NCBI RefSeq assembly: GCF_900103665.1
Contig: NZ_FNGY01000003.1
Span: 1 to 64,000, forward strand
Length of the DNA: 64,000 nt
Source: Pedobacter steynii
GTDB lineage: Bacteria > Bacteroidota > Bacteroidia > Sphingobacteriales > Sphingobacteriaceae
Direction of reading: 5' to 3'
Below are positions 24,908-32,158 of the stretch, piece by piece. The position numbers and the translations under genes are program-made. The notes beneath the pieces were generated by a model, which searched no databases, was not told the DNA's origin, and worked only from the letters and a program-made list of their open reading frames with translations. Every line of letters begins with the position of its first letter. Positions within the stretch are counted from its first letter, which is position 1.

Positions 24908-25672
24908 CTATTTGCCTTCTACAGCATCCTTCACAGGCGTTGCAGCTGACTCAGGCTTTGCCTCGGTAGCTTCTGTTTTCGCCGGAGCAGGTGTTGGTGT
25001 TACGGCTTTTGGCGCTGCAGGTTTAGCGGCAGCAACAGGTTTCGGGGCCGCAGCCTTAGTGGCGGCAGGTTTCTTCGCAACAGCAGGTTTTGCTGCAGGC
25101 TTAGCCGCTGCTTTTGCAGGTGCTTTTACTGCGGCAACCACTTCTTTTTTCGCTTCAGCAGCACCCGCAGCTACTGCTTTAACAGCAGGCTTTGTTTTAG
25201 CTACTACCTTTTTAACAGTTTTAGAGATGGCATCAGCCGCTTTTTCTTCTGTAGCGATCGCTGCAACCTTTACGCTTTGAACTACCGGTTTCGCTTTTGC
25301 AACGGCTTTTTTAACGACTTTCTTTGCATTCTTAACATCTTTGGAAACTTCTTTCTTTACCTCTTTCTTTACAGATTTGGCTTTCTTCTCCGCTTTCTTT
25401 CCAGCTTTCTCTGCTTTCTTTTTAACGTTATCACTTGCCGCAGCTGCTTCTTCCAGTTTCTCGTTTACTGCTTTCCTTACTTCCAGGAATTTTTTAGATA
25501 ACTTTCCAGCGACAACTTTACTCGCTTTAGCAATATCATCACCTATTTTCTCGGCATCATGGCCTAAATGTTTTACTACTTCAAAGAACTTATCGCTAAG
25601 ACTCTTTTCCAATTGTTTTTTGGCTGCCTTTTTATCAGCTTTCTTCTGTACTCTTGATTTATTGCCTTTCAT
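24908..25672 (-). CDS. Histone H1-like Lys/Ala/Pro-rich protein
   Basis: 254 residues. Residues 1-80 form a charged helical segment (DKFFEVVKHLGHDAEKIG); 80-170 are Lys/Ala/Val-rich with KKAEKAGKKAEKKAK-type heptads; 170-254 are AKPAA/KPAA-type repeats ending in an acidic tail. The composition matches eukaryotic H1 C-terminal tails, AlgP and Hc1-like bacterial proteins, which bind DNA and polyanions. It lies 111 bases upstream of ppk1 in the same direction. A nucleoid or polyphosphate-granule role is inference; low-complexity makes family assignment uncertain. Confidence 0.7.
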   Translation of the reverse strand: MKGNKSRVQKKADKKAAKKQLEKSLSDKFFEVVKHLGHDAEKIGDDIAKASKVVAGKLSKKFLEVRKAVNEKLEEAAAASDNVKKKAEKAGKKAEKKAKSVKKEVKKEVSKDVKNAKKVVKKAVAKAKPVVQSVKVAAIATEEKAADAISKTVKKVVAKTKPAVKAVAAGAAEAKKEVVAAVKAPAKAAAKPAAKPAVAKKPAATKAAAPKPVAAAKPAAPKAVTPTPAPAKTEATEAKPESAATPVKDAVEGK

Positions 25673-25723
25673 ATTCTTTTATTTATAAGTTTTATTGTTG
25701 ATCGTATTCTTTGTTTAATGTTT

Positions 25724-25731
25724 TATATTTG
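25724..25731 (+). promoter_or_regulatory. Candidate -7 element of yajQ
   Basis: TATATTTG is a perfect TAnnTTTG match, about 70 bases before the yajQ start. TTG triplets lie 10 and 23 bases upstream, neither at the usual 20. A small hairpin AACCC-TTAAT-GGGTT follows at 25740-25754. Confidence 0.45.
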
Positions 25732-25800
25732 TGAGAACAACCCTTAATGGGTTAATTTTTACGTTAAATCTAATATATTTTTTATTCTAAAGCTATAATC

Positions 25801-26292
25801 ATGCCCACTTTTGATATTGTAAGTAAAGTTGACGCGCAAACTTTTGATAACGCGATGAACAATGCAAAAAAAGAAATCCTAAACCGTTATGATTTCAACA
25901 CTTCTAAAAGTACAATAGACCATGATAAGAAGACCAATCAGATCACTATTGTAACAGAGGATGATATGCGTTTAAAAGCAATTCAGGACGCTATTATTTC
26001 CAGAATGGTCAAACAAGGACTGGATTCAAACAGTCTGGATTTTGGTAAAGAGCAGTATGCTTCAGGAAATATGATCAGAAAAGAGATCTCTGTAAAAGAA
26101 GGTATTGACAAAGAAACCGCCAAAAAAATTGTTGCAAAAATAAAAGCCAGCGGACTAAAAGTTCAGGCTTCAATGATGGATGACCAGGTTCGTGTACAGA
26201 GTAAGAGCATTGATGACCTTCAGGCAGTCATTTCTCTTTGCAGAGGCGAAGACTTCGGACAGCCATTACAATTCATCAATATGCGTAACTAA
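25801..26292 (+). CDS. yajQ: YajQ family nucleotide-binding protein
   Basis: 163 residues, standard length, with the two ferredoxin-like halves of the family: MPTFDIVSKVDAQTFDNAMNN, EILNRYDFN, and the C-terminal VRVQSKSIDDLQAVISL ending QFINMRN. Family members bind cyclic di-GMP in Xanthomonas and tRNA or GTP in other reports; the role in Bacteroidota is not established. It is monocistronic, with its own terminator. Confidence 0.92.
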   Translation: MPTFDIVSKVDAQTFDNAMNNAKKEILNRYDFNTSKSTIDHDKKTNQITIVTEDDMRLKAIQDAIISRMVKQGLDSNSLDFGKEQYASGNMIRKEISVKEGIDKETAKKIVAKIKASGLKVQASMMDDQVRVQSKSIDDLQAVISLCRGEDFGQPLQFINMRN

Positions 26293-26298
26293 TCTTTG

Positions 26299-26350
26299 TT
26301 ACCTCATCTTATCTTCAGAATTTTCCTTTAAATAAGATGAGGTAATTTTA
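26299..26350 (+). terminator. Terminator after yajQ
   Basis: A perfect 14-base inverted repeat (26299-26312 with 26332-26345) around a 19-base loop, followed by TTTTA, lies 7 bases after the yajQ stop. Confidence 0.8.
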
Positions 26351-26369
26351 TAAGTATAAACCGATACTC

Positions 26370-26804
26370 ATGGAAATTATTGACAGTGGTTTTATTTATT
26401 CAGACGACCCACAGAAAATAGATGCTGTTGCGGTCCACCATTACCTGAGCACCCAATCCTACTGGGCGCAGAACATCCCCTTAAAAACAGTACAGAAGTC
26501 TATAGACAATTCGCTTTGTTTTGGAATCTATAAAGATTCAGCGCAGGTTGGATTTGCCAGATGGATTACGGATAAGGCGACCTTTGCTTACCTTGCCGAT
26601 GTCTATGTTTCCGAGATCTACCGCGGACAAGGCCTTTCAAAAAAGCTGATGTCCCTCATGCTTTTCCACCCTGATCTGCAAGGGTTAAGAAGATACATGC
26701 TCGCCACCATGGATGCTCATGGATTATATGAACAATTCGGCTTTAAGCACATAGAACATCCGGAAAGGCTGATGGCGGTTGTTATCAAAGACGCTTACCT
26801 TTAA
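26370..26804 (+). CDS. GNAT family N-acetyltransferase
   Basis: 144 residues with GNAT motif A: ADVYVSEIYRGQGLSKKLM (Q/RxxGxG/A acetyl-CoA loop as RGQGLS), and C-terminal LYEQFGFKHIEHPE of motif B. Substrate unknown. It overlaps the convergent next gene by 4 bases. Confidence 0.85.
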   Translation: MEIIDSGFIYSDDPQKIDAVAVHHYLSTQSYWAQNIPLKTVQKSIDNSLCFGIYKDSAQVGFARWITDKATFAYLADVYVSEIYRGQGLSKKLMSLMLFHPDLQGLRRYMLATMDAHGLYEQFGFKHIEHPERLMAVVIKDAYL

Positions 26805-28114
26805 ACCGTTTTCACATCTCCTTCACTGTAATCCCTGATATCGGCGATATATCCGTTCAGAATCAGGAAGTCGAACAGTGGCTTTGCATCCGGTGTTACC
26901 GGCATATTGGCACTCGTAATCACCGTATTGGTCTTTTTATCTAAAAACGGGTAAGCGAATAAGCGCACATTCTTGCTGAACATATCACTCACATAACTCA
27001 AAAGCTGACTGGAATAATTCTCTCCGAAATTGCTGGAGTTGAACACAAATTTAAGGTTGTTGATGTTCGTAGAGATCCCCACACTTTTTGGCTTACAACG
27101 GTCTAAATATTTGGCCAGTTTGTTATGTCTTGTAAAGTTAGAGACCATCACCAGGTTGCCTGTTTTACACATATCTTCTGCTCTTTTGGCCACCGCCTCC
27201 AGATCAAAGCTTTCCGGTTCTTCATCTCCTGAGCTCAATACATTCGACATCAGTACTTCAATCAAAACACTTAAGTTCTCTTTGCTGACACTTTCTGAGT
27301 GCACAAACTGATCCACTGCCTTATTTAACATGCTAAAGTTAGGATTGGATTTCTGCGCATATTTGGTCCGCAAGATCATGATGTCCTTTTTGTACAAAAG
27401 GTCCTTAGGTAAACAAGGATTACCCAGGGAATCAAATATAGCGGCATCCGAGAAGTCCTTCACGATCAGGTAAAGGTTCAAAAGGATGTTATTGATGTTC
27501 TTAAATGCAGGTCCGTTTACAGAGATTAAGTCGATCTCTACAGAACCTACAGTCAGGTTATCTGCCAGAGATTCGATCATTGTTTTCGGATCCTGGTTAT
27601 AGTAGAAAGCAGCATAAACAAGGTTTACACCAATAATCCCCAATACATTCTGCTGCAAGGCAGCATCGGTATCGAGTAACCTCACATGGAAAAAGATTTC
27701 ATTGGGCTCCCCTCCCGGCTCCGCCTGGAAACGGATTCCGATCCAGCCATGCGGATCATTTGATTTGTTGTAATTTAAAGTTGTTACCGTATCTGCAAAG
27801 GCAAAGAAAGTACGGTCATCGTATTTCTCTCCGTTTAACCTTTCGTTTAACAAGGCAAACTCATGGCCCAGCATTTTCAATAACCTGGATTGACTCACAT
27901 ATCTCCCTGATTCTTCAACACCATAGATCGCATCACTAAAGGTCATGTCGTAAGCAGACATGGTTTTAGCAACCGTTCCTGAAGCAGCCCCTGCGGTAAA
28001 AAAGTTACGGGCCACTTCCTGTCCTGCACCAATCTCTGCAAAGGTTCCGTAGATCTTAGGGTTTAAGTTAATCTTCAAAGCTTTACGCTTGGTATCCAGA
28101 ATTTCTCTTTCCAT
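26801..28114 (-). CDS. Conserved protein of unknown function, ~437 residues
   Basis: The product begins MEREILDTKRKALKINLNP and contains YGTFAEIGAGQEVARNFF, AAGAASGTVAKTMSAYDM-like residues 40-60, and later LLDTDAALQQNVLGIIGVN. I recognise this as a large soluble protein conserved across Bacteroidota and some other phyla. From memory it is sometimes labelled nicotinate-nucleotide adenylyltransferase, but I see no nucleotidyltransferase (T/H)xGH or ISSTxxR motif, so I do not adopt that name. ATG 28114 was preferred over ATG 28132. It is divergent from the ABC ATPase gene. Confidence 0.65.
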   Translation of the reverse strand: MEREILDTKRKALKINLNPKIYGTFAEIGAGQEVARNFFTAGAASGTVAKTMSAYDMTFSDAIYGVEESGRYVSQSRLLKMLGHEFALLNERLNGEKYDDRTFFAFADTVTTLNYNKSNDPHGWIGIRFQAEPGGEPNEIFFHVRLLDTDAALQQNVLGIIGVNLVYAAFYYNQDPKTMIESLADNLTVGSVEIDLISVNGPAFKNINNILLNLYLIVKDFSDAAIFDSLGNPCLPKDLLYKKDIMILRTKYAQKSNPNFSMLNKAVDQFVHSESVSKENLSVLIEVLMSNVLSSGDEEPESFDLEAVAKRAEDMCKTGNLVMVSNFTRHNKLAKYLDRCKPKSVGISTNINNLKFVFNSSNFGENYSSQLLSYVSDMFSKNVRLFAYPFLDKKTNTVITSANMPVTPDAKPLFDFLILNGYIADIRDYSEGDVKTV

Positions 28115-28165
28115 TTTGCAAAAATAACACAATAACGCGGAATTCAGGCCATAAAATTGCCTATC

Positions 28166-28190
28166 TTGATCTCAATTTTTTTAAGATCAA
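28166..28190. promoter_or_regulatory. Inverted repeat in the divergent ABC/unknown promoter region
   Basis: TTGATCT (28166-28172) and AGATCAA (28184-28190) are perfect complements across an 11-base T-rich spacer, between two divergent genes. It may be an operator; TACCTTGG at 28196-28203 is -7-like but very close to the ABC start. Confidence 0.35.
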
Positions 28191-28210
28191 AACACTACCT
28201 TGGTTGTCAG

Positions 28211-29914
28211 ATGCTAAACGTTAAAAACCTCGACATACAATTCCTGAATAAAGAAGACAAATCCTGGCAAAAAGCTGTGAACGACATTAGTTTCAGAGTG
28301 GAAAAAGGAAAAGTTCTCGGAATAGTCGGGGAATCAGGATCTGGAAAATCGGTGACTTCATTTTCTATCATGAGGCTCCACGATCCGGAAAGCACAAAAA
28401 TTACCGGCGACATCGAATTCGATAAAATAGATCTGCTTGCTTTATCTCCTGCAGAGATCAGAAAATACCGAGGCAATAAAATCGCCATGATCTTTCAGGA
28501 GCCCATGACCTCACTAAATCCTGTATTTACCTGTGGTTATCAGGTTCAGGAGGCGATCATCCTGCATCAGCATACCAGTAAAAGCGAAGCCCGGGAGAAG
28601 ACCATCGAATTGTTTAAAGAAGTGCAGCTCCCCCGTCCTGAGCAGATCTTTGAAAGCTATCCGCATCAGCTTTCCGGCGGACAAAAACAAAGGGTAATGA
28701 TTGCCATGGCGCTGAGCTGTAATCCGGAATTACTAATCGCTGATGAACCCACCACCGCATTGGATGTAACCGTTCAAAAAACGATCCTGGAGCTTTTGCT
28801 GAGGTTAAAAGAAGAACGTCAGATGGCCATGATCTTTATCTCCCATGACCTTGCCGTCATCCGTGAAATTGCAGATGAGGTAGCAGTGATGTATAAAGGA
28901 AACATTGTTGAACAAGGGCCGGCAAAATATTTATTTGAATCGCCGGAACATCCTTATACCAAAGGCCTACTCGCCTGCAGACCTGATCCGAAACATTTAT
29001 TAAAGAAACTACCTGTTGTTGCCGATTTTCTAAACGAGAATAAAGAAATGGCAGTCGCCCATTTACTGGAAAATAATGCTTATACCCTCCAGGAAATTGC
29101 AGCGCGCAGAAAAATATTATATGCACAGGCTCCTATTCTTCAGGTCAAAAATCTATGCACCTGGTATCCGATAAGAAAGGGCTTATTTGGCAAAACCACC
29201 GACTTTGTTAAAGCAGTTGATGACATTTCCTTTGATATTTTCCCAGGTGAAACACTGGGACTCGTTGGAGAATCCGGTTGTGGAAAAACCACGCTGGGAA
29301 GAAGCATACTCAGGCTTGTTGAGCCAACTTCGGGAGCCTTGTTATTTGAAGGGGCAGACATTCTTTCCCTGAACAAAACTGCGCTAAGGAAAATGAGAAG
29401 AGAGGTACAGATTATTTTTCAGGATCCTTATTCTTCTTTAAATCCCAGGTTAACGGTCGGCAATGCACTAATGGAACCTTTACAGGTGCATGGGGTATTT
29501 GACAATGACAAACAGCGAAAAGCACATGTGCTCGAATTGCTGGAACGGGTAGACCTGAAAGCGGAATACTTTAACAGATATCCGCATGAGTTTTCGGGTG
29601 GGCAACGCCAACGAATTGTGATCGCAAGGGCATTGGCACTTCAGCCTAAATTCATCATTTGTGATGAATCGGTATCAGCGCTGGATGTTTCCGTACAGGC
29701 ACAGGTATTGAACCTGTTGCGCCAGTTGCAGCAGGATTTCGGCCTGACCTATATTTTCATTTCACATGACCTTTCCGTAGTGAAACATATTTCTGACCGG
29801 ATGATTGTGATGAATAAAGGCAAAGTAGAAGAAGCGGGTTTTCCGGAAGATATTTACAACCGTCCACAGGCCGAGTATACTAAAAGGTTGATTGCAGCAA
29901 TTCCCGGCAGATAA
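28211..29914 (+). CDS. Fused double ABC transporter ATPase, oligopeptide type (DppD-DppF like)
   Basis: 567 residues from ATG 28211 (a TTG at 28157 is less likely) with two complete nucleotide-binding domains. NBD1: Walker A GESGSGKS (about 35-42), signature LSGGQKQR, Walker B LLIADEPTTALD. NBD2: GESGCGKT, signature FSGGQRQR, Walker B FIICDESVSALD. An oligopeptide-type C-terminal extension (HPYTKGLLACRPD) follows NBD1. Like E. coli YejF and GsiA it would power dipeptide or glutathione uptake, but no permease or binding-protein genes are next to it. Confidence 0.93.
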   Translation: MLNVKNLDIQFLNKEDKSWQKAVNDISFRVEKGKVLGIVGESGSGKSVTSFSIMRLHDPESTKITGDIEFDKIDLLALSPAEIRKYRGNKIAMIFQEPMTSLNPVFTCGYQVQEAIILHQHTSKSEAREKTIELFKEVQLPRPEQIFESYPHQLSGGQKQRVMIAMALSCNPELLIADEPTTALDVTVQKTILELLLRLKEERQMAMIFISHDLAVIREIADEVAVMYKGNIVEQGPAKYLFESPEHPYTKGLLACRPDPKHLLKKLPVVADFLNENKEMAVAHLLENNAYTLQEIAARRKILYAQAPILQVKNLCTWYPIRKGLFGKTTDFVKAVDDISFDIFPGETLGLVGESGCGKTTLGRSILRLVEPTSGALLFEGADILSLNKTALRKMRREVQIIFQDPYSSLNPRLTVGNALMEPLQVHGVFDNDKQRKAHVLELLERVDLKAEYFNRYPHEFSGGQRQRIVIARALALQPKFIICDESVSALDVSVQAQVLNLLRQLQQDFGLTYIFISHDLSVVKHISDRMIVMNKGKVEEAGFPEDIYNRPQAEYTKRLIAAIPGR

Positions 29915-29919
29915 AATCT

Positions 29920-30807
29920 CTAATGGACTTCCAGTTCGTCCTGGCCGGCAGCAAGACGTAATAAAGCGGTATTGAGCAAACGCCTGACCACTCTTTCTTT
30001 AACTTTATCGTAATGTTTTAACAGTACCATTACTTTAAATATGGCGGCATCCTTATTGATGGCAATTGTCTTTACCGACAGCCCACCTTCCATCACGTTT
30101 TCTGTATTATTGGCAATCGCATTATTCAGATATTCTTCGAGAAAAGCGGGCGTATATCCATTTTTCAAAGGCATATCAAATTCAATACTGAGTTTCTTCG
30201 TATTTTGTTTAGACTGGTTAATGATGACAGAGCTAAAAGCTACAGAATTTGGAATGATCACCATATCACTATCTTCATTCTGAAGAATCATATTGATCAG
30301 GGTAATGTCCAGGATCTTTCCTTCATGCTCGCCTAAACGAATATGATCGCCCAGGGAAAGACGGTCTGAAAACATAATGATCAGACCATTGATCATATTG
30401 GCAATGTAATCTTTAAACGTTACTGCCAGAGCAGCTGCAACAATGGAAACACTAAAAATCAGATCTTTTGGATCGACATCGAAGAAAGAGGTAAATGCAA
30501 TCGCAAAAACGACGGTATTCAGGATAGAAACCACCCTGTTTATCCCAAGAATAAAGTTATCCTTGATGTTCTTTTTTAGCTTGTGTTTTTTAATGTACCA
30601 ATAAATAACAATCAGCCGGAGGATAGAGATAATTAGACTTGGTCCTAAAAAAAGAATGGCAGTATCTGCAATTTTATCCAGCGTCGGAAATTCTGTATAA
30701 ATCTCCGGATTACTGATGTAAAAATAAACCAATACCAGGCAAATTAACGCTTTGCCCAGGATCATTAGTAACTCCTTCCCTGTTTGTCTTTCTTTATCTT
30801 CTATCAT
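29920..30807 (-). CDS. Mechanosensitive ion channel, MscS family
   Basis: 295 residues with about four membrane spans in residues 10-125, the pore-lining helix region VAAALAVTFKDYIANMINGLIIMF (about 130-153) and the MscS beta domain beginning FSDRLSLGDHIRLGEHEGKI, which sets the gate under membrane tension. C-terminal alpha-beta part is short. It protects against osmotic down-shock. Convergent with the ABC gene at 5 bases. Confidence 0.88.
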   Translation of the reverse strand: MIEDKERQTGKELLMILGKALICLVLVYFYISNPEIYTEFPTLDKIADTAILFLGPSLIISILRLIVIYWYIKKHKLKKNIKDNFILGINRVVSILNTVVFAIAFTSFFDVDPKDLIFSVSIVAAALAVTFKDYIANMINGLIIMFSDRLSLGDHIRLGEHEGKILDITLINMILQNEDSDMVIIPNSVAFSSVIINQSKQNTKKLSIEFDMPLKNGYTPAFLEEYLNNAIANNTENVMEGGLSVKTIAINKDAAIFKVMVLLKHYDKVKERVVRRLLNTALLRLAAGQDELEVH

Positions 30808-30913
30808 TTTAAACTGGAGTTTTTAATAAAAAAGCCTCATTTCCTCCGGTAAAAGCAAAGGTACAAAATTCATGGTGTGATTTTATTCAGGTAAAAAAAC
30901 GTTCCATGGTTGA

Positions 30914-31666
30914 TCAAAAAGCGTAATGACGTCCTCCACCATCCACAACGGCTACGGTACCAGTGATGTATTTCGCCCTCGGAGACACCAGGAAAGCAGC
31001 CATATTGGCAATGTCCTGAGCTTCGCCGAAATCTCCAAGAGGGATTTCCCGCTCCGCATATGCTTTACGTTGTTCATCAGTAAAGAAACGGCGGATATTT
31101 TCCGTGTCTATCAGTCCCGGTTGCAGGGAATTGACCCGGATGCCATATCTCCCCAATTGTCCTGATAATTGCTTGGACCAGACCACTATTCCCGCTTTAG
31201 CAACAGCTGAAGCATTGACGGACCTTAGTTCATAGGTACTGGTAATGTTCAGGATCGCGCCATGCCTGCGCTCCATAAACTGAGGCAAAAGCTGTTGCGT
31301 TAGTTGCCGGTGGCGATCAAAATCCAGTGTCATCGATGCAGCCCATTCTTCTTCCGCCCCGATCACATCCAATGGACGGCTGCGACCTGCGTTATTTACC
31401 AGAATATCAATGTATCCAAAGCTGGACAATGCTGCAGCAGCAATCTTTTCGGGGGCATCAGCAGCAACAAAATCCTGAACAAAGATAACCGGTTCTGTGC
31501 CGCCAGTTTCCCTGATTTCGGTTTTCAGACTATCCAGTAAATCTTCATTTCTTCCTGTTGCAAAGACTTTCACTCTCTCGGCGGCCAATTCTTTTGTAAT
31601 CGCCCGTCCTAATCCCCGACTCGCGCCAGTCACTACTGCTGTTTGACCATTTAAATAGAGATCCAT
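30914..31666 (-). CDS. SDR family oxidoreductase with altered active site
   Basis: 250 residues of the classical SDR fold: TGASRGLG (residues 13-20, cofactor), LVNNAG (89-94), NITS with S143, and C-terminal AKYITGTVAVVDGGG. The catalytic YxxxK reads SAVAK, so Tyr is replaced by S153 while K157 stays, and the Ser-to-Tyr spacing is 3 residues short. It may still bind NAD(P)H but work by a different mechanism, or be a non-reducing member. It is divergent from an HxlR regulator, the likely controller. Confidence 0.85.
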   Translation of the reverse strand: MDLYLNGQTAVVTGASRGLGRAITKELAAERVKVFATGRNEDLLDSLKTEIRETGGTEPVIFVQDFVAADAPEKIAAAALSSFGYIDILVNNAGRSRPLDVIGAEEEWAASMTLDFDRHRQLTQQLLPQFMERRHGAILNITSTYELRSVNASAVAKAGIVVWSKQLSGQLGRYGIRVNSLQPGLIDTENIRRFFTDEQRKAYAEREIPLGDFGEAQDIANMAAFLVSPRAKYITGTVAVVDGGGRHYAF

Positions 31667-31730
31667 AATTTTATAATTAAAGTGACTACCGCTAAAGCAA
31701 TCTGGTTAAAAAATATTTTTCAGAAATTCC

Positions 31731-31762
31731 TTTGTAAAAGTAGTCCGAAGCATCTAATTTTA
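31731..31762 (+). promoter_or_regulatory. Promoter of the HxlR-type regulator
   Basis: TTTG (31731-31734), exactly 20 bases, then TAATTTTA (31755-31762) fits the Bacteroidota promoter form in 7 of 8 positions at the -7 box. Transcription would start near 31769, about 38 bases before the ATG. Confidence 0.6.
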
Positions 31763-31806
31763 CTTGTGTTACAGCCAATTGTGCGGTACGAACAAACTTG
31801 TAAGTA

Positions 31807-32157
31807 ATGGCAGCCCGAAAGAAAAACTCGACCTATACCCGTAATGAAGCACACATCATTGAATGTGATCTTACCTATGCTGTCAACAAAATCAACGGCA
31901 GATGGAAAATATTGATCATCAGCAAACTGGAATCCGGAAAAATGAGATTCGGGGAGATAAAAAAAGAGTTTCCATATATGACAGAGCGTATGCTCACCTT
32001 ACAGTTACGTGCAATGGAACAGGACGGACTCGTTAAACGCATGGTCTATGCCGAAGTTCCTCCAAGGGTAGAATATGAACTTACAGAGATGGCATTAGCA
32101 TTCGGGCCAATTTTTAAGCAATTGAGTGAATGGGGTGGTAAATACCGACTTCCGTGA
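31807..32157 (+). CDS. HxlR family winged-helix regulator
   Basis: 116 residues. IECDLTYAVNKINGRWKILII is the HxlR signature (with C at about residue 23 as in redox-sensing members), then MRFGEIKKEFPYMTERMLTLQL (recognition helix) and VEYELTEMALAF (wing and C-terminal helix). Members often sense electrophiles or oxidants through the N-terminal Cys and control a divergent oxidoreductase, here the SDR. Confidence 0.92.
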   Translation: MAARKKNSTYTRNEAHIIECDLTYAVNKINGRWKILIISKLESGKMRFGEIKKEFPYMTERMLTLQLRAMEQDGLVKRMVYAEVPPRVEYELTEMALAFGPIFKQLSEWGGKYRLP

Positions 32158-32158
32158 T

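Noticed and set aside
24912..25688. Long plus-strand frames rich in Ala, Val and Phe opposite the H1-like gene
   Set aside because: They are antisense shadows of Lys/Ala repeats (GCA/AAA codons) without start context or family match.
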